Source: Straminergon stramineum
Taxonomy: Eukaryota > Streptophyta > Bryopsida > Hypnales > Calliergonaceae
NCBI GenBank assembly: GCA_963920665.1
Contig: OY987263.1
Coordinates: 26,834,547 to 26,898,546 of the forward strand
DNA: 64,000 nucleotides
Reading direction: 5' to 3'
Positions within the stretch are counted from its first letter, which is position 1. Each line of letters starts with the position of its first letter. Shown in pieces: positions 27,606 to 38,871 of the stretch. Below the pieces are notes generated by a model that saw nothing but the letters and a program-made list of their open reading frames with translations, had not been told where the DNA came from and did no database searches. A program made the translations under genes and the position numbers.

Positions 27606-29135
27606 TTAGGCGTCAGAGTCTGAGACTATTGCAGCTCCCAATTGAGAGCTTGGTGAGGGAGAGGATACAACAGACCGTAATTCCTTAGCAGGCCACTCCT
27701 TTTTCAAGCGCTTCGCAAGAGAGTTGGGGCTGATGAAATCCTCGTAGTTACTATCTTTCCGAAGTTTCAGGAGCTCCATCTGCGAACTCAAGGGCAAAGT
27801 CGAGAACAACTCTTTTGCAGCCTGATCAAAACTATCCTTAGTCAAAAGCTTCCCAAGTAGCAAATGCCAGTTCCATAACAGTGCAACTCGTTCTGGTGTT
27901 TTCAACAGCAAATTTCCAGCCGCCACCTCTCTATACATCACAAGGACAAGTTTCGCCAGTTCCTCTGCCGCATTCCTAGCATCCCTTTGCACTTTTGTCC
28001 TTGCTAAATATCGAAAATGAAGAAAATTAGACCCACCTTCAAAATCCTTTGCAGGGGGCTCATCAATGGCAAGAATTTTGGGAAATGCATGTAAATGCAC
28101 GAGGCACTGCACTACTTCCTCGGCCACTTTTGCAGCTAATAATGTTTCCAATATCCAAGAGATGTCCAAGATCTTATCTGCAAATCCAGGAACTGAAAAA
28201 TATGTCTGCCCATCGCATTCTTCTGCAACTCGAACAAGCATGTCCCTTGCCTCTCTGCTAGCAATCATGATCACATCTTTCATGGCGTAAGAATCCACAC
28301 CATTGCTGAGACCGCTGTCGGATAAAATTTCTTTGAAAAAAGCGCGATTGACAAGGAAGGTGCCGTCGTGACCCAAAGCAGAACGGATAAGCTGCTCTAC
28401 AACATCGCACAATTGCTCGTGACAAGCTTCTTCGCCCACGTTCAATCCCAACCGGACTAACAAATCCTGAGCATGGTTACGAGGAAAATCCGGGGAAGCC
28501 GAATACAGTTTTATCATGAGCTCATCCGAATCCGTCCAAACCTTCGACGATATGTAGAGCAAAATGGAGTCCATCAACTCGAGAAACTGAATCTGCGTCG
28601 CCACTTTGAGAAGTTTCAGGCTGTATTCGATATCCTTGAAGTCCTTAAGGAATGAGGACGAATACATGCGAGAAAAGCAATCTGTGTAACACGCAATGTC
28701 TGTGTGCGTCTCCAACAGAAAGGTTGAATCTGGCTTTCTCCATCGCTCAGTCATGCATGTCTCGAAGTACTTGCTGCATCTGCTCAAACGACTAGAATGT
28801 ACCTTCAACACGGTCAAAATTTCTCTGTGATAATCCCCGCTCCCTTTAGAGACCATTCCGTTTGGTACTAAGCAGATAGTAACGTCATGACACTCACTTC
28901 CAACTCCCCCACACGGAAAAACCGGCACCTGTTGCTCTATGAGCGGAAGGATCTGTTTCAGACTCTCTAGTAATTCAAGAGTATTCACAACCTGAAGAGA
29001 CAACTCCTGTTGCTCATCCATCAGCCTAAGGTCTTGCTGCAGAACCTTCAAAAAAATTAAAATCCTGTCGTAAGAAAATTTACTTAGCTTAAGGTGAAGG
29101 ATACTTAAAACCTGTACGGACCTGATCACGCTCAT
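27606..29135 (-). CDS. Plant BTB/POZ domain protein
   Basis: A single long open exon of 509 codons plus stop. From residue 39 (MDEQQELSLQVVNTLELLE, ATG at 29021) a short coiled-coil-like segment leads to the BTB domain, about 82-195. The domain shows CHDVTICLVPNG, VHSSRLSRCSKYFETCMTERW and IEYSLKLLKVATQIQFLELM. The remainder is helical, with RFR-like SREARDMLVRVAEE, ILDISWILETLLAAKVAEEVV and a C-terminal FSTLPLSSQMELLKL region. It resembles plant BTB/POZ proteins of the At1g63850/At3g50780 type. BTB proteins commonly act as CUL3 ubiquitin-ligase adaptors, but this subgroup is little studied. The start is unsettled: ATG 29135 is in frame, ATG 29021 gives a cleaner N-terminus of 471 aa. Splice-like GT and AG sites between 29040 and 29120 allow an upstream exon. 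The C-terminus ends in a Ser-rich tail. Confidence 0.78.
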   Translation of the reverse strand: MSVIRSVQVLSILHLKLSKFSYDRILIFLKVLQQDLRLMDEQQELSLQVVNTLELLESLKQILPLIEQQVPVFPCGGVGSECHDVTICLVPNGMVSKGSGDYHREILTVLKVHSSRLSRCSKYFETCMTERWRKPDSTFLLETHTDIACYTDCFSRMYSSSFLKDFKDIEYSLKLLKVATQIQFLELMDSILLYISSKVWTDSDELMIKLYSASPDFPRNHAQDLLVRLGLNVGEEACHEQLCDVVEQLIRSALGHDGTFLVNRAFFKEILSDSGLSNGVDSYAMKDVIMIASREARDMLVRVAEECDGQTYFSVPGFADKILDISWILETLLAAKVAEEVVQCLVHLHAFPKILAIDEPPAKDFEGGSNFLHFRYLARTKVQRDARNAAEELAKLVLVMYREVAAGNLLLKTPERVALLWNWHLLLGKLLTKDSFDQAAKELFSTLPLSSQMELLKLRKDSNYEDFISPNSLAKRLKKEWPAKELRSVVSSPSPSSQLGAAIVSDSDA

Positions 29136-29245
29136 TCACCTGACACAATTGAAGGATAATTCAAGTACAAAATTAGCAGCCATGATTCTTATCTGGCAAC
29201 TCAAGAATTTCACAAAGCAGATGCAGAACTTCGACGAAACCCTAA

Positions 29246-29740
29246 ACCTGAACTGTCCACCCTGAACATCGAACTTTCGACATTCCTTACTTAAATCTTT
29301 ACCCATTGAACCTGAATTGGAGTTTAGAAGGAGAATTTCCTAATCTTAAGAATTTTGGAGCAACGTCTAACAAGAGTACGGGGTTCGATGCAACCCGTCC
29401 AATTTCAAGCAGCTCTACATCACACCTCCACATGAGAAACAATCCTTTGCACTCCTCACAGTTACAACACATTCGGCGATCAAAATCCAATTTCTCAACC
29501 TAGAAAGTGCTCAAATCATGTCATTCCACAAAGTACTCACATGCAGGGCTCAGATAAAACCCTGAACGTAGAACTGTCCACGCAGAACATGGAAAGTTCA
29601 TTGAATCTTTACTCATTGAGCATGAAGTGGAGGTTAGAGACCGAACTTCCGGAACTCAAGAATTTTGGAACAACTTCTTCGGTGTCCGAGAAACTGGTCC
29701 AATTTCAAGAAGCTCTACAACAAACCTTGGGCAAAGATGC
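29246..29740. repeat. Local duplication upstream of the BTB gene, about 305-bp spacing
   Basis: 29246-29440 and 29559-29740 share an ordered series of blocks: CCTGAAC..., AACTGTCCAC, GAACAT, TTCATTGA-like, AAGAATTTTGGA.CAAC and GTCCAATTTCAAG.AGCTCTAC. The duplicate is diverged. Plus-strand frames in both copies encode similar short peptides (KNFG.TS motif), which is expected from duplication and is not itself evidence of a gene. Confidence 0.65.
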
Positions 29741-30044
29741 TAGATAATGAATGCACTTGGTGTAATTTTTGAGGATATCATCACAAATCCATTGACAGAG
29801 TGCTCAAATTGTGTACCATACCTCGCTTGTTGCACGGAATCCCGAAGCGGCTGTCGCAGTTGAAGAATGCACGAAGGGCTCGAAGGAGAGGATGCTTTTG
29901 AATTGCAGCCGGCGCTCAGGATACAGTGTTTGCATGTCCATGGAAACCCGTCAATTTATTGTACCTTCATCTTAGCCGGGAGAGGTCTGAGTACACTGGG
30001 TATAGGGCGATGGGCGATGAGGAGGGAATGCAGGGCGTTAAATT

Positions 30045-30270
30045 GGTCACACAAAGTGGGCCCTGCACGGTGAATTCTGTGTTCATCATACAAAAATTGT
30101 CCCCTATTTTGTGCCGCGTTAATTTTATGTTCATCTCCTAATCTAAATGTGGGGCCTCCGATTGTTAATAAGAATTCAAAATTTCAAAATTTTATCTTGT
30201 GTGGCAAATAAAAAAATTCATGTGTTTTCCAAGGTATAAATTCACCCTACAAGGCCCACTTTGTATGACC
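30045..30270. mobile_element. 226-bp inverted-repeat element (MITE)
   Basis: Left end GGTCACACAAAGTGGGCC and right end GGCCCACTTTGTATGACC are inverted copies. The match continues inward to GGTGAATT / AATTCACC, about 32 bases with few mismatches. No ORF. It ends three bases before the TTAA-flanked element at 30274. Confidence 0.7.
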
Positions 30271-30273
30271 ACT

Positions 30274-30675
30274 TTAACCCTTTAAGGACCGGTCAACCAT
30301 ATTGTGGTCGATCTAGACACCTTTTGCTCAGTGGAGAGAGTTTGGAGAAAAATATAGTGAAGGGCCAAAGGGAATGGATGTGGGGATTTGTGAACCACAT
30401 CTACTGGGCCAAGAATCACCCCAATCCGTGCTTGCATGTGGAAATGGGATTCAAAATACTAACTCAAAAGTGGCTAAAAATACAACAATTATTGGCGAAA
30501 GACGGACATAAATGACAAAGATACACATGTTTGTAAAATGCACTCTACACCCAATGCATATATACGGTCAGATCTTCGTTTTAAACCACTAATGTGTTGT
30601 AATTTTAATTTTTTAGTTATACAACAAAAGTAGATGGCCCGCCCCCAAAATCGACCACGGTCCTTAAAGGGTTAA
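30274..30675. mobile_element. TTAA-flanked element, 402 bp
   Basis: TTAA at 30274-30277 and 30672-30675. Terminal inverted repeat CCCTTTAAGGACCG, then a diverged extension (GTC / GTGGTC). The interior has no transposase. Same architecture as the copies at 3882, 41596, 44581 and 48964. Confidence 0.7.
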
Positions 30676-33600
30676 CATCTTGTAGAGGGAATTGCAATAA
30701 ATAAACATCTAAAGAGGAGAATGGGAGCTTGACTAGGAGGATGTTTTAGTATCATGATTCGCGATAAGGAGCCAACATCATTGAATGTAAACTACAACAG
30801 GGAAACTTTTCCAAGAAAATTTCTTTACATGAACCTAAGGAAAAACAATCCATCATGACCATAATTAGGAGTTTGCCCTCTTGTCATTGATGAGGTTTTT
30901 TTTGTTTTGAAAATAAAGATAAGTTTGAGAGATGGCAAGAGCAATTGAAAATATAAATTATACTTTTTTGACAAAGTATGAATTTGTTATAAAATTTTGA
31001 AGTGTGTTACCATCATGGCCCAAAAGAGTCTTTAGACTACCTCAAAATCAACAAACAAAAGTGTATCCATAATTGCCATAATCTTACTCACCTAAAGCAA
31101 TCACAATGTTTTCTAATATGGTGACAACATGAAGGTCTAAAAAATTTACTTCATGTAATGAATTTAAACTCAAAAGGTAGAAGTTCCTATTGTAGTCACT
31201 AATCATTACATCACTATCACCTACGACATTGATTGTAGCTACTAACTCAATTCAATATAGCCCAAATCTTATTTATTGAAAAATGATTGTAATGGGTCAT
31301 TCAATGGCTAGTGTCTAGATTGGATTTTTTTTGTCTATAATAGGTTGTTCTACCTTATTCCTTTCTTGATGCTCGATCTGTGAGACACAAAAATCCCAAA
31401 AGAGTTCCCAACCAAGAGAAGCTAGCTAGGCCTTGGTTTAAGACAAGGTTGCTCATTAGTAGGTTTGGGATGCATGCAAAAAGATATAGACCAAGCATTA
31501 TCTAACTTCACAAAACTTATGAGTTAATTGCAATGAGGGGATGCATTAGTACAATTGCTAAGATGAAGAATATGGAATCAAAAGATACAATAAAGACAAC
31601 AATGAATGAACAAAAAATGATTTGGTTGGAGGATCCTTAATACCAATTTATGTGGGAATTCTTTGTAATCTACTTCCAAACCTTAATTACATTATACAAT
31701 CTTTCTCGAGAATGAGCAAAAAGTTTTTTGATTGTGGTTCACAAACTATTGTAGGTAATGGCGTAATAGAGTTTTATAGATGTATTTGAGCAAATAATGA
31801 ATTTGCTTTATACTTATCAACCTATCAATCAGAGAGGTAGATACAAGTAACAACATTAAGAGATGGGCACATTTATGAAATGTGAGTATCCAACACAATG
31901 GTTTTAGGCAAGAGATGACATCACTTGAAGTGGCTTCAAAGTGATATCTTCTCACTAGAATGAACAAGTCCACTATTAAGAGAAAAGACCTGTCTAAGAG
32001 CCTTCTTAATTTAAAATAATCTTTTTAAATTATAGAATCTCATTGCTCTTGAGTTTAGTTTCTGTTTTCACTTCCTTGAGTTTTCATATGATTGTTGAAT
32101 TGGAGGGGGGTTTTGAAGTCTCAAAATGTAGAGTCTCAACTAGAGCTTGAGTTGAAATTTCTTTTGTCACAACTACTACATCAACTTCTTTTTCTAGTTG
32201 AACTTTGGGATTATATGACTTCAAGATAAGGATAAGAAATTAGTTGTGGGGACAAAAATGGTAGTCATTGAATGTGAGGCTAACCATATAGTTGAGATAT
32301 GGACTAAAATCCATGTGCTTAGTAGATTAGATAAAAGATAAGGAGGAGGGACTCTTCTTCCTTCTCATATACTATAAAAACAATGGGAGGTTTTGGATCT
32401 TTTATCATAGATATGTATGTTTTACAAAACATCAAAATGTCAAAGTGAAGATGACCCTTAAAGATGTGGATGTTGTAGAAATTTGTGTGGATGTTGCATA
32501 AAACATTGGCAAATTATTGTAAAAACAAGTTGATGCTATCATTGATGTTAATGTTTTATTTGACATGAACACAAACACAATGATGTTTTTTGGAACTTTT
32601 GAATAAATATAATAATGCTATTCTAGCAAGTTGACCTGTTTTGATTGCAAGTAGGTTTGTGAAAATTACTGTGGATTGCAATGAAACACCAACTAGATGT
32701 GAAAACACAAATAAAAGGCAACCTTAAAGCATAATTTGCAAAAAAAAAAGAAGGAAAAATGGATGGATGTACACCAAAGAAGAATCAATATTTTTATCCA
32801 AAGATTTATGATTATTCTATGAATAGTTTCACTTTACTTAAAGTCACTAAGTGCAAATTATGCACACAACTCCATTCATTTAGTTTTATTTAATTATTTA
32901 TGTGCACTTAGTCAAATTTGTCCAATTGATGCATAATTTTTTGGGAACAACTTGTATTCAATCCTTCAAGGATATTTTAGAGAATTAGAGTTCAATTTGG
33001 GGCTTGGTCAAACTTCATTATTATTTATATTAAAATAAATAAAAATTTACATATTTTCACATGTAGTAGTATATGTCTAAAATTTCATATAAATATTTTC
33101 ATAATTAAAAACAGCAAATTGAGTTTTATATGATTTTTGAAAAAAAATTCTTTGTAAAAATCATAATAACTACAAAAATGCTTAAATTAGTATGAAAATT
33201 TCAAGAGAAACGGAAAGAATAATGAAAAATATTATAGAGGAATTGATATACACCTTAATCTCACACCCCAAAAAATTCAATAGAAAAAGTTTTAAAAGTG
33301 GTGTATTTTTAGCTTTCAAGACACCATCTTCAAAGTGTCCCAAAAATAAAAATTTTGGAAAATTTTGAAAAAAAATAATATGCAACAAGAAATAGATTAT
33401 TAGAGCTACAATTTGTAGACCTCATTTTGATTTAATTTTCCACTTAAAAGAAATTTCACTTTTAAAATTTTCCATTTTAAATAATTAAAATGGCAATTGG
33501 TGTAAGAATATGCATTATAAAATTATAATGTTTTTTTAAGGATAAAGTTTCTTATTGGTTTATGTAGCATACTTTTCACTAGAAGAGTATTTTTTATAGT

Positions 33601-35519
33601 GACAACTAATTAGAAAAAATGAGGAAAATGCAATAACAAATTGAATGCAACCCAATGATTAAATTTGGTAGATTGGAATTCATATTTTCACTTAGAGAGA
33701 ACTTTTGTGCACCTGGAATCATTCAAACCTAGGAAAGACAAAAGAAATTCCAAAAATTTGCATGGAAATGTGTAATAGTTGCAAGAAGATCATCAAAATT
33801 GTTGGCTACCAAAGCTTTAGGGGGAGGCTTGTAAAAAGTAGAAAAGTAGAGTTTTAGATTTTTAAAAAACTATTTATAAATATGAATATTTTTGTTTTAG
33901 TTTGACAATAAAGCATGGCTACTAGGTGATTGTAGGAAACACTTGCCCAATTTCTTATCCTCTTGGCCTCGGAAAGGTGCTTTTTTGCTTGTAACTTTGG
34001 TGTTGTTTGTTTGTTTGGTGTGAAATTTGGAAGAAAGGTTCATGCAGTAGTTTCAGAAATTGAATGTCTACATTGGCCATTTGTGTGTTGGGGGGTAGTA
34101 CTATTTTTGACCCAAAATTGCGAATTTGAAGCTCAAAATTGGTGAACATGGAATTCTACTAAAGTTACACAAGTCCATAAAGATATTTTTCTAAAAGTAT
34201 GAATTTTCCACATTCTACATGTGCTCAAAGTGCACTACCTTTGCAAAAGTACAAAGAACACAATTTTTTTTCTCAAAGATGAAAATGATTTAGAAGGATC
34301 ATCTTCAAGTTAGGAAAAATATCATTTTTTAATTTAAAATTTTTTAATCTTTTGACTATTTTCTAAAAATCAAACATCAAGGTATCCATTTTCTTGGTAT
34401 TTTCCATTATGCTTTCCTTGCTCATATTGTTTAGAGATAAATATTTCTAGGCCTAAACTTTTAGAGACATACTATTTTCAATGTTGCAGAAATTATCCAT
34501 ATTTTATTTCATTTAAAAAAAATTATTTCAACATATCACAGTATTGAAGTAGTAACTACTAAGGCCGTTTTGAGCCAAAAACAAGTATTTCTTGCAGCAA
34601 CCCTACTCCAAAAATGTAGATTTTAATACTCACACAAAAGTGGAAGTATCATGAAACTTAACAAAATCATTGTACTAACACTTCAAAGTCAATTGTCAAT
34701 GAATAGATTAATCATCTACATCTAACAATTATCAGTTGGAGTTCTTCTCTCTTTCAAATCATTGTAGTAATTGTTAAAGGTTTTTCCTACTTTGGGACTT
34801 CATTTCCAATTCCGATATAACATGACTAAATGAAGGTGCAATATAAACTTTTCATTCTCCCCCCCTCTTGTTGGATCAATGTATACAATTAAAGATGTTT
34901 AATAAATTCAAAAAAAGTACAAGCATCTGAATCCTCATGCCCCATGCATGGCCTTAAAGCTTAGTGAGCCTTAGGAACTATGGTATCTTCTACTACACAC
35001 TTGCCATCTCCAAAATATAGTAAGGCTACTTCAAATTCAACACACTAAGCTCAAGGGTTGTGACTTATTGCCAAGGCATTCAAATGTAGGAGTTTTTTAA
35101 TTTCATATATTTATCCTCTTTTCTAACCCAATCTATTTCAAACCATAAATAGAATTATTATATTCTTCTCCTTGCCAATGGTACATCATTTTTACAAAAA
35201 AAAACATGACAACAAATTGCTACACTAGAAGCTTGTCTAAGTCTCAATTGGCACGACTCATGGTTAGGTAATGATGGAGGACTCCAACCCTACCTTCCTT
35301 GACCTTCAGCTGTGAGCCCTTGAAATCACTTTTTATGTCCAATTTAAAGAGCTAAAGTGTAGATGCTCTAACATTGTGGTATTTACAACTTTGTAGATCT
35401 AAATGTTTTGGGTAGAGCTTGTACTAAATTTTGCCAAATGCAAACACTTCCCCAAATCCTAAGAAACCATAAATCCCTAAACCATAAAATAAATCCCTAA
35501 ATCCCTAAAGCAACTTTTG
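30676..35519. other. Long AT-rich intergenic region
   Basis: I see no gene, no intact repeat boundary and no ORF with coding character. It includes long A/T runs and a few ACCCTAAA-like motifs near 35460-35510. It may consist of old, decayed transposon sequence, but nothing identifies a family. Confidence 0.45.
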
Positions 35520-36250
35520 GATAAAACTAACAACTAGTTCAATACTAGCCGATGGAAATGAGAAAAAATTTGGTTGCAATTTCAAAACGTTGACAAGAAA
35601 TTAGTGAAAAAAATCTATATAATTACTATTTAGAAATAGAAATCAAGAAAATAACTGGTTTGAGCACTTGATAAATTAGTTCAATTAGGGGATTAGAGGT
35701 AAATAGTTGGTAAAGCTCAAAAATTTCCCGAACGCTGCCCTAAACCCTAAAACCCACGATTGAGACTATAGTAGTGCGACAAGCCGAATGCAGAGATAGT
35801 TTTGCCCCCGCATTTTACCCTTGGGGAAAATGTAGGAACAATTTATTTGCAAGGCATGAAAAAATTTGCAAATTTTGAGTTCATATTTGCAATCAGAGAC
35901 CCCAAATTGGCTAGGAGTGATGTAGAGAAATAGATTAATCAAGCGCAAAATAGGGGGTCATTTTTTTACATTCACCCTTGGCTAGACCTCTGCATTCAGC
36001 TCGTCGCACTACTATAGTCCAATGAACAGGAAAAACTGGCAGTTAGTTCAAAGTTAGCCAATGGATTTGGGAAAGTATCCAGTTGCAATTCAAAAACATT
36101 GGCAAAAAACCAGTGAAAAAATCTTAAAAATTTCTATTTCTAGTAGAAAATAGAGAAAATAACCGGGATGGGAACTTCAATAACCGGTTGACTATAGGAA
36201 TTGGAGGAAATTAGCTGGTGAAATTCAAAAAGTTTCCCGAACACTGCTAT
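35520..36250. repeat. Direct repeat pair (about 215 bp each) flanking a MITE
   Basis: 35520-35742 and 36030-36246 align through CTAGTTCAA, TAGCC.ATGGA, GTTGCAATT.CAAAA.., ATTAGTGAAAAAA-like and a shared end TTTCCCGAAC.CTGC. The left copy is followed by CCCTAAACCCTAAAACCCA. The right copy is followed by TATAGTCTCGACC. Diverged, so the duplication is old. Confidence 0.65.
35764..36019. mobile_element. 256-bp MITE with about 32-bp terminal inverted repeats
   Basis: Left end GACTATAGTAGTGCGAC, right end GTCGCACTACTATAGTC. The match runs inward to GAATGCAGAG / CTCTGCATTC with two mismatches. The interior shares TTCATATTTGCAATCAGAGA and GGGAAAATGTAGGA-type blocks with the element at 48584, so the two are related. 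No ORF. Confidence 0.75.
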
Positions 36251-37102
36251 AGTCTCGACCAAAACCCACCCCTTGGACAGGCGACAAAAATTCCTTACTA
36301 CTTCCACGCATTTAGTTACCAGACATACCCACCGTACGATACTCCCGTACGTAGTCCCGTTCCCAAAGTCGGTGAAACTGAAAGAACGCGGTTCCCCCCG
36401 TCGTCTTCCCCGCAAAACGAAACCCAGCGGAAAACAGAAAAAACGGCCAAGCCACAAATCTCTCGTCTTTTCCAAGGAAAGCGCCATCCAGCCCTTCAGC
36501 GATGGCGGCAACGGCGGCAATGGCGCAACGGTAGCTTCAACCAACTGTAACTGCAAGCTGTTGACTTCCAACTCTCCGACGTATTACTCCAGTACTTCCG
36601 GAGGCAAGTAAGTTGTGGGTGAAGATGAAGATCACAACACCTCGTCACCAGGATTGCAACACACTGAAATTTCAGTTTGACTTGGAAACCCTGATTACCC
36701 CAGCTTGCAAAATTTTTGGCATGGGAAGATTTCGACAGCTTGCACTCCCGATTCTGCTGCGCCTTCAGTTCCGAAAGCCAGAAGAGAATCTCCCCGGATT
36801 CCTGTGTACGAGCCCGCCCGATGCATTTAGACCAGTACACTTTCCGTGCTTCAGTTTCTCTCACATTATTATTGTTGTTGCAGCTCAAGTTTTTGCAAAC
36901 TCAAGTTCAAGCTTCACTGGAGACCATGCCGCTCAAATTCGAGAAGAGAACGTACATTGCCGCCTTGCATTGTCTCTCCCAACGACATCCCTTCGTGGGT
37001 TGCACTCCAAGCGGGAGCATGAGATTAGGGTTTAGGGTTTAAGGATTTCGCTCTTAGTTTGGTTGGATCCGTTTGTGTGGAGGGAGAGGTCATTATTCCA
37101 CA
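36251..37102 (+). promoter_or_regulatory. Upstream region of the 37.1-kb small ORF, with telo boxes
   Basis: G+C rises sharply from about 36240. ATTAGGGTTTAGGGTTTAAGG (37024-37044) carries two tandem telo-box motifs about 60 bp before the ATG at 37103. Several overlapping open frames on both strands (36140-37042) lack domains and exclude one another. I treat the region as promoter and leader. Confidence 0.4.
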
Positions 37103-37435
37103 ATGTCGTTCGCGGAGAAGGATTACAGTCTGTTGGCGGTGTCCATTTGCAAGAGCAGGGAGGAGAGGATGCGGGAGGAGAAGATTAAAAAGCTTGGTGG
37201 AAGTAGTCTGACCGCGAAATTAGCGAAGAAGGTGGTGAAGAAGATTAAGTCCATGCTGAGGTCGCGCTCTCGCTATTCACGGCGGAAGTCGACGTTGGTG
37301 TTCAACTATTCCGCTTATAATAATAATAATACGAATCATCTCCACGGTGGTGGGGAAGCTGATGAGAAGTATGTGGGGGATGAGCCGGAAGGGTTTTGTT
37401 CCGATCTGTCCGCTTCTTCACGGCAGCACTTCTGA
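37103..37435 (+). CDS. Small basic Ser/Arg-rich protein, unknown
   Basis: 110 codons from ATG 37103 (context CACAATGTC). A TTG 30 bases upstream is in frame but is not a eukaryotic start. The protein opens MSFAEKDYSLLAVSICKSRE and continues with a lysine-rich helix-like LTAKLAKKVVKKIKSML, then RSRSRYSRRKSTLVFNYSAY, an Asn run and an acidic stretch. It ends FCSDLSASSRQHF. A basic helix followed by a SRRKS...F.YS segment vaguely recalls small stress-responsive plant proteins of unknown function; I make no assignment. Higher G+C, a good start context and telo boxes upstream support a real gene. No intron is evident. Confidence 0.5.
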   Translation: MSFAEKDYSLLAVSICKSREERMREEKIKKLGGSSLTAKLAKKVVKKIKSMLRSRSRYSRRKSTLVFNYSAYNNNNTNHLHGGGEADEKYVGDEPEGFCSDLSASSRQHF

Positions 37436-37544
37436 GGTATGTCTGTCGGTGGCTCTTGGGAGAATCTCTGTTTTGCAGTGCTGGCTTTTGTTTTCATTTT
37501 CATTGAGTATTGTGTGAGTATGGTGAGTATGGTGTGAGTGTTGT

Positions 37545-38030
37545 GTGAGTATTAGGTGTGCAGTACGCTACAACTTGCAGGTGGTGCATGTCACATTGAT
37601 TTCGAGAGTGATGCGGTCGTGATATTTGCTCAGCGCAGGTGTAGCACATTGTCTGCAATACTCGATCTATCACTGCTTAGTCTCTCGTGAAAATAGCAGC
37701 AAATGTAGAGTGTGCTGTTGGTATTTGTTGAGTATAAAGCAAATGAGTGTGTGTGGCATGCATAGTCTTTTCAAAGCGGAGGTGTGCCACATCTTCATCG
37801 ATGTAGATTGAGTATTGCAAGGGGTATGCTAGAACTTGTAGTGAGTGTACGTCACACTGAGTCGGAGAGTGATGAGGTGGTGACATGTGCTCACCCCATG
37901 GTGTATCTCGCTGTTGTGCAATACTCATGTAGCATATCCACGGATGAAAATAGCTGCAAGTGCAAAATAGTGAGCAACGGGTTATATTCGTTGAGTACAA
38001 AGTGAATGATGGCGTGTGACATACTCTTCT
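37545..38030. repeat. Tandem duplication of about 260 bp downstream of the small ORF
   Basis: Units start near 37550 and 37810. Shared blocks include GTATTnnnnnGTGCAGTACGC-type, ACTTG.AGGTG, GTCACA.TGA, GAGAGTGATG, GCAATACTC, GAAAATAGC.GCAA and TTGTTGAGTA.AAAG. Diverged and non-coding. Confidence 0.65.
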
Positions 38031-38584
38031 AAAACACAGGACGTCTCTATGATAGCTGAAATAGCAACTTCTGCTGTTAAGTTAATGTGGCCGAGTCGTT
38101 TGCTTTGTTGGCCACTACCGAGGATTCCTCCTTTCAGCTGCGAGGGAGTGCTTAATATTCAATCTGCCGAAGTTCATAGCGTAACTTACATCTCATAGCT
38201 CTGTGTTTTATTTAAGGGACTCTCTTAGTTACATCCAAGATCCGAGTTCACTTTCTCTTGAGTGTCATTTCCAGGCCAAGTTCTTCTATCCTTGGTGCTT
38301 TAAATGGGACTTGGAAGTGAGTTGGGTTTCCTTTTTCCGCTAGAACCAACTCTTGCTCCAAATTAAGGGAATTGCAATTTGAGAGTTACTTTACAGTGCC
38401 AAATTTCACCGTCTTTTTTTGTCTTTTTTTCCCCCCTCGCCTCATATGGCTGGCTGCCACGACCAAGTGCCAGTTCCGGTTTCAGCACCCTTTTGCAATC
38501 AGATTTGGAGAATAGAGTGGGACTCTAGGGATGTAATTCAAAGAGCTCGTAAGTATCCCTTTCATTCTACCAAAGTTCATTGAC

Positions 38585-38871
38585 TAAGGCAGTAGGGACA
38601 CCCAATGTCACCACATTTGTTGTTGAACATTGTTCCTACTGTAAGTAAACTAGTCAAAACTCTACATGTCCTAGTTGGCAATTGAGAGAGGATTCCAACA
38701 TATCAGATAACTTGTTATTTGGGTACCGTATGCAAAGTACGAAGATCATAGTTTTATCAGTAGATGTTGTAGAATTCCTCCTTCAGCAATTGGTACATAT
38801 TGATTAAGGGGATGAACATCTGATCATGTGCTGCCTTGGGATCCCTGGCGATTTTGGGTGTCCCTGCCTTA
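38585..38871. mobile_element. 287-bp inverted-repeat element (GGGACACCC ends)
   Basis: Left end TAAGGCAGTAGGGACACCCA, right end TGGGTGTCCCTGCCTTA, inverted with a 2-base indel. The right half (GGTACATATT.ATT.AGGGGATG ... TTTGGGTGTCCCT) recurs at 43740-43886, showing a dispersed family. No ORF. Confidence 0.7.

Noticed and set aside
36140..36888. Minus-strand frames of 143 and 130 codons and overlapping plus-strand frames
   Set aside because: Frames on both strands exclude one another, none shows a domain, and the region fits a G+C-rich promoter and leader of the 37.1-kb ORF.
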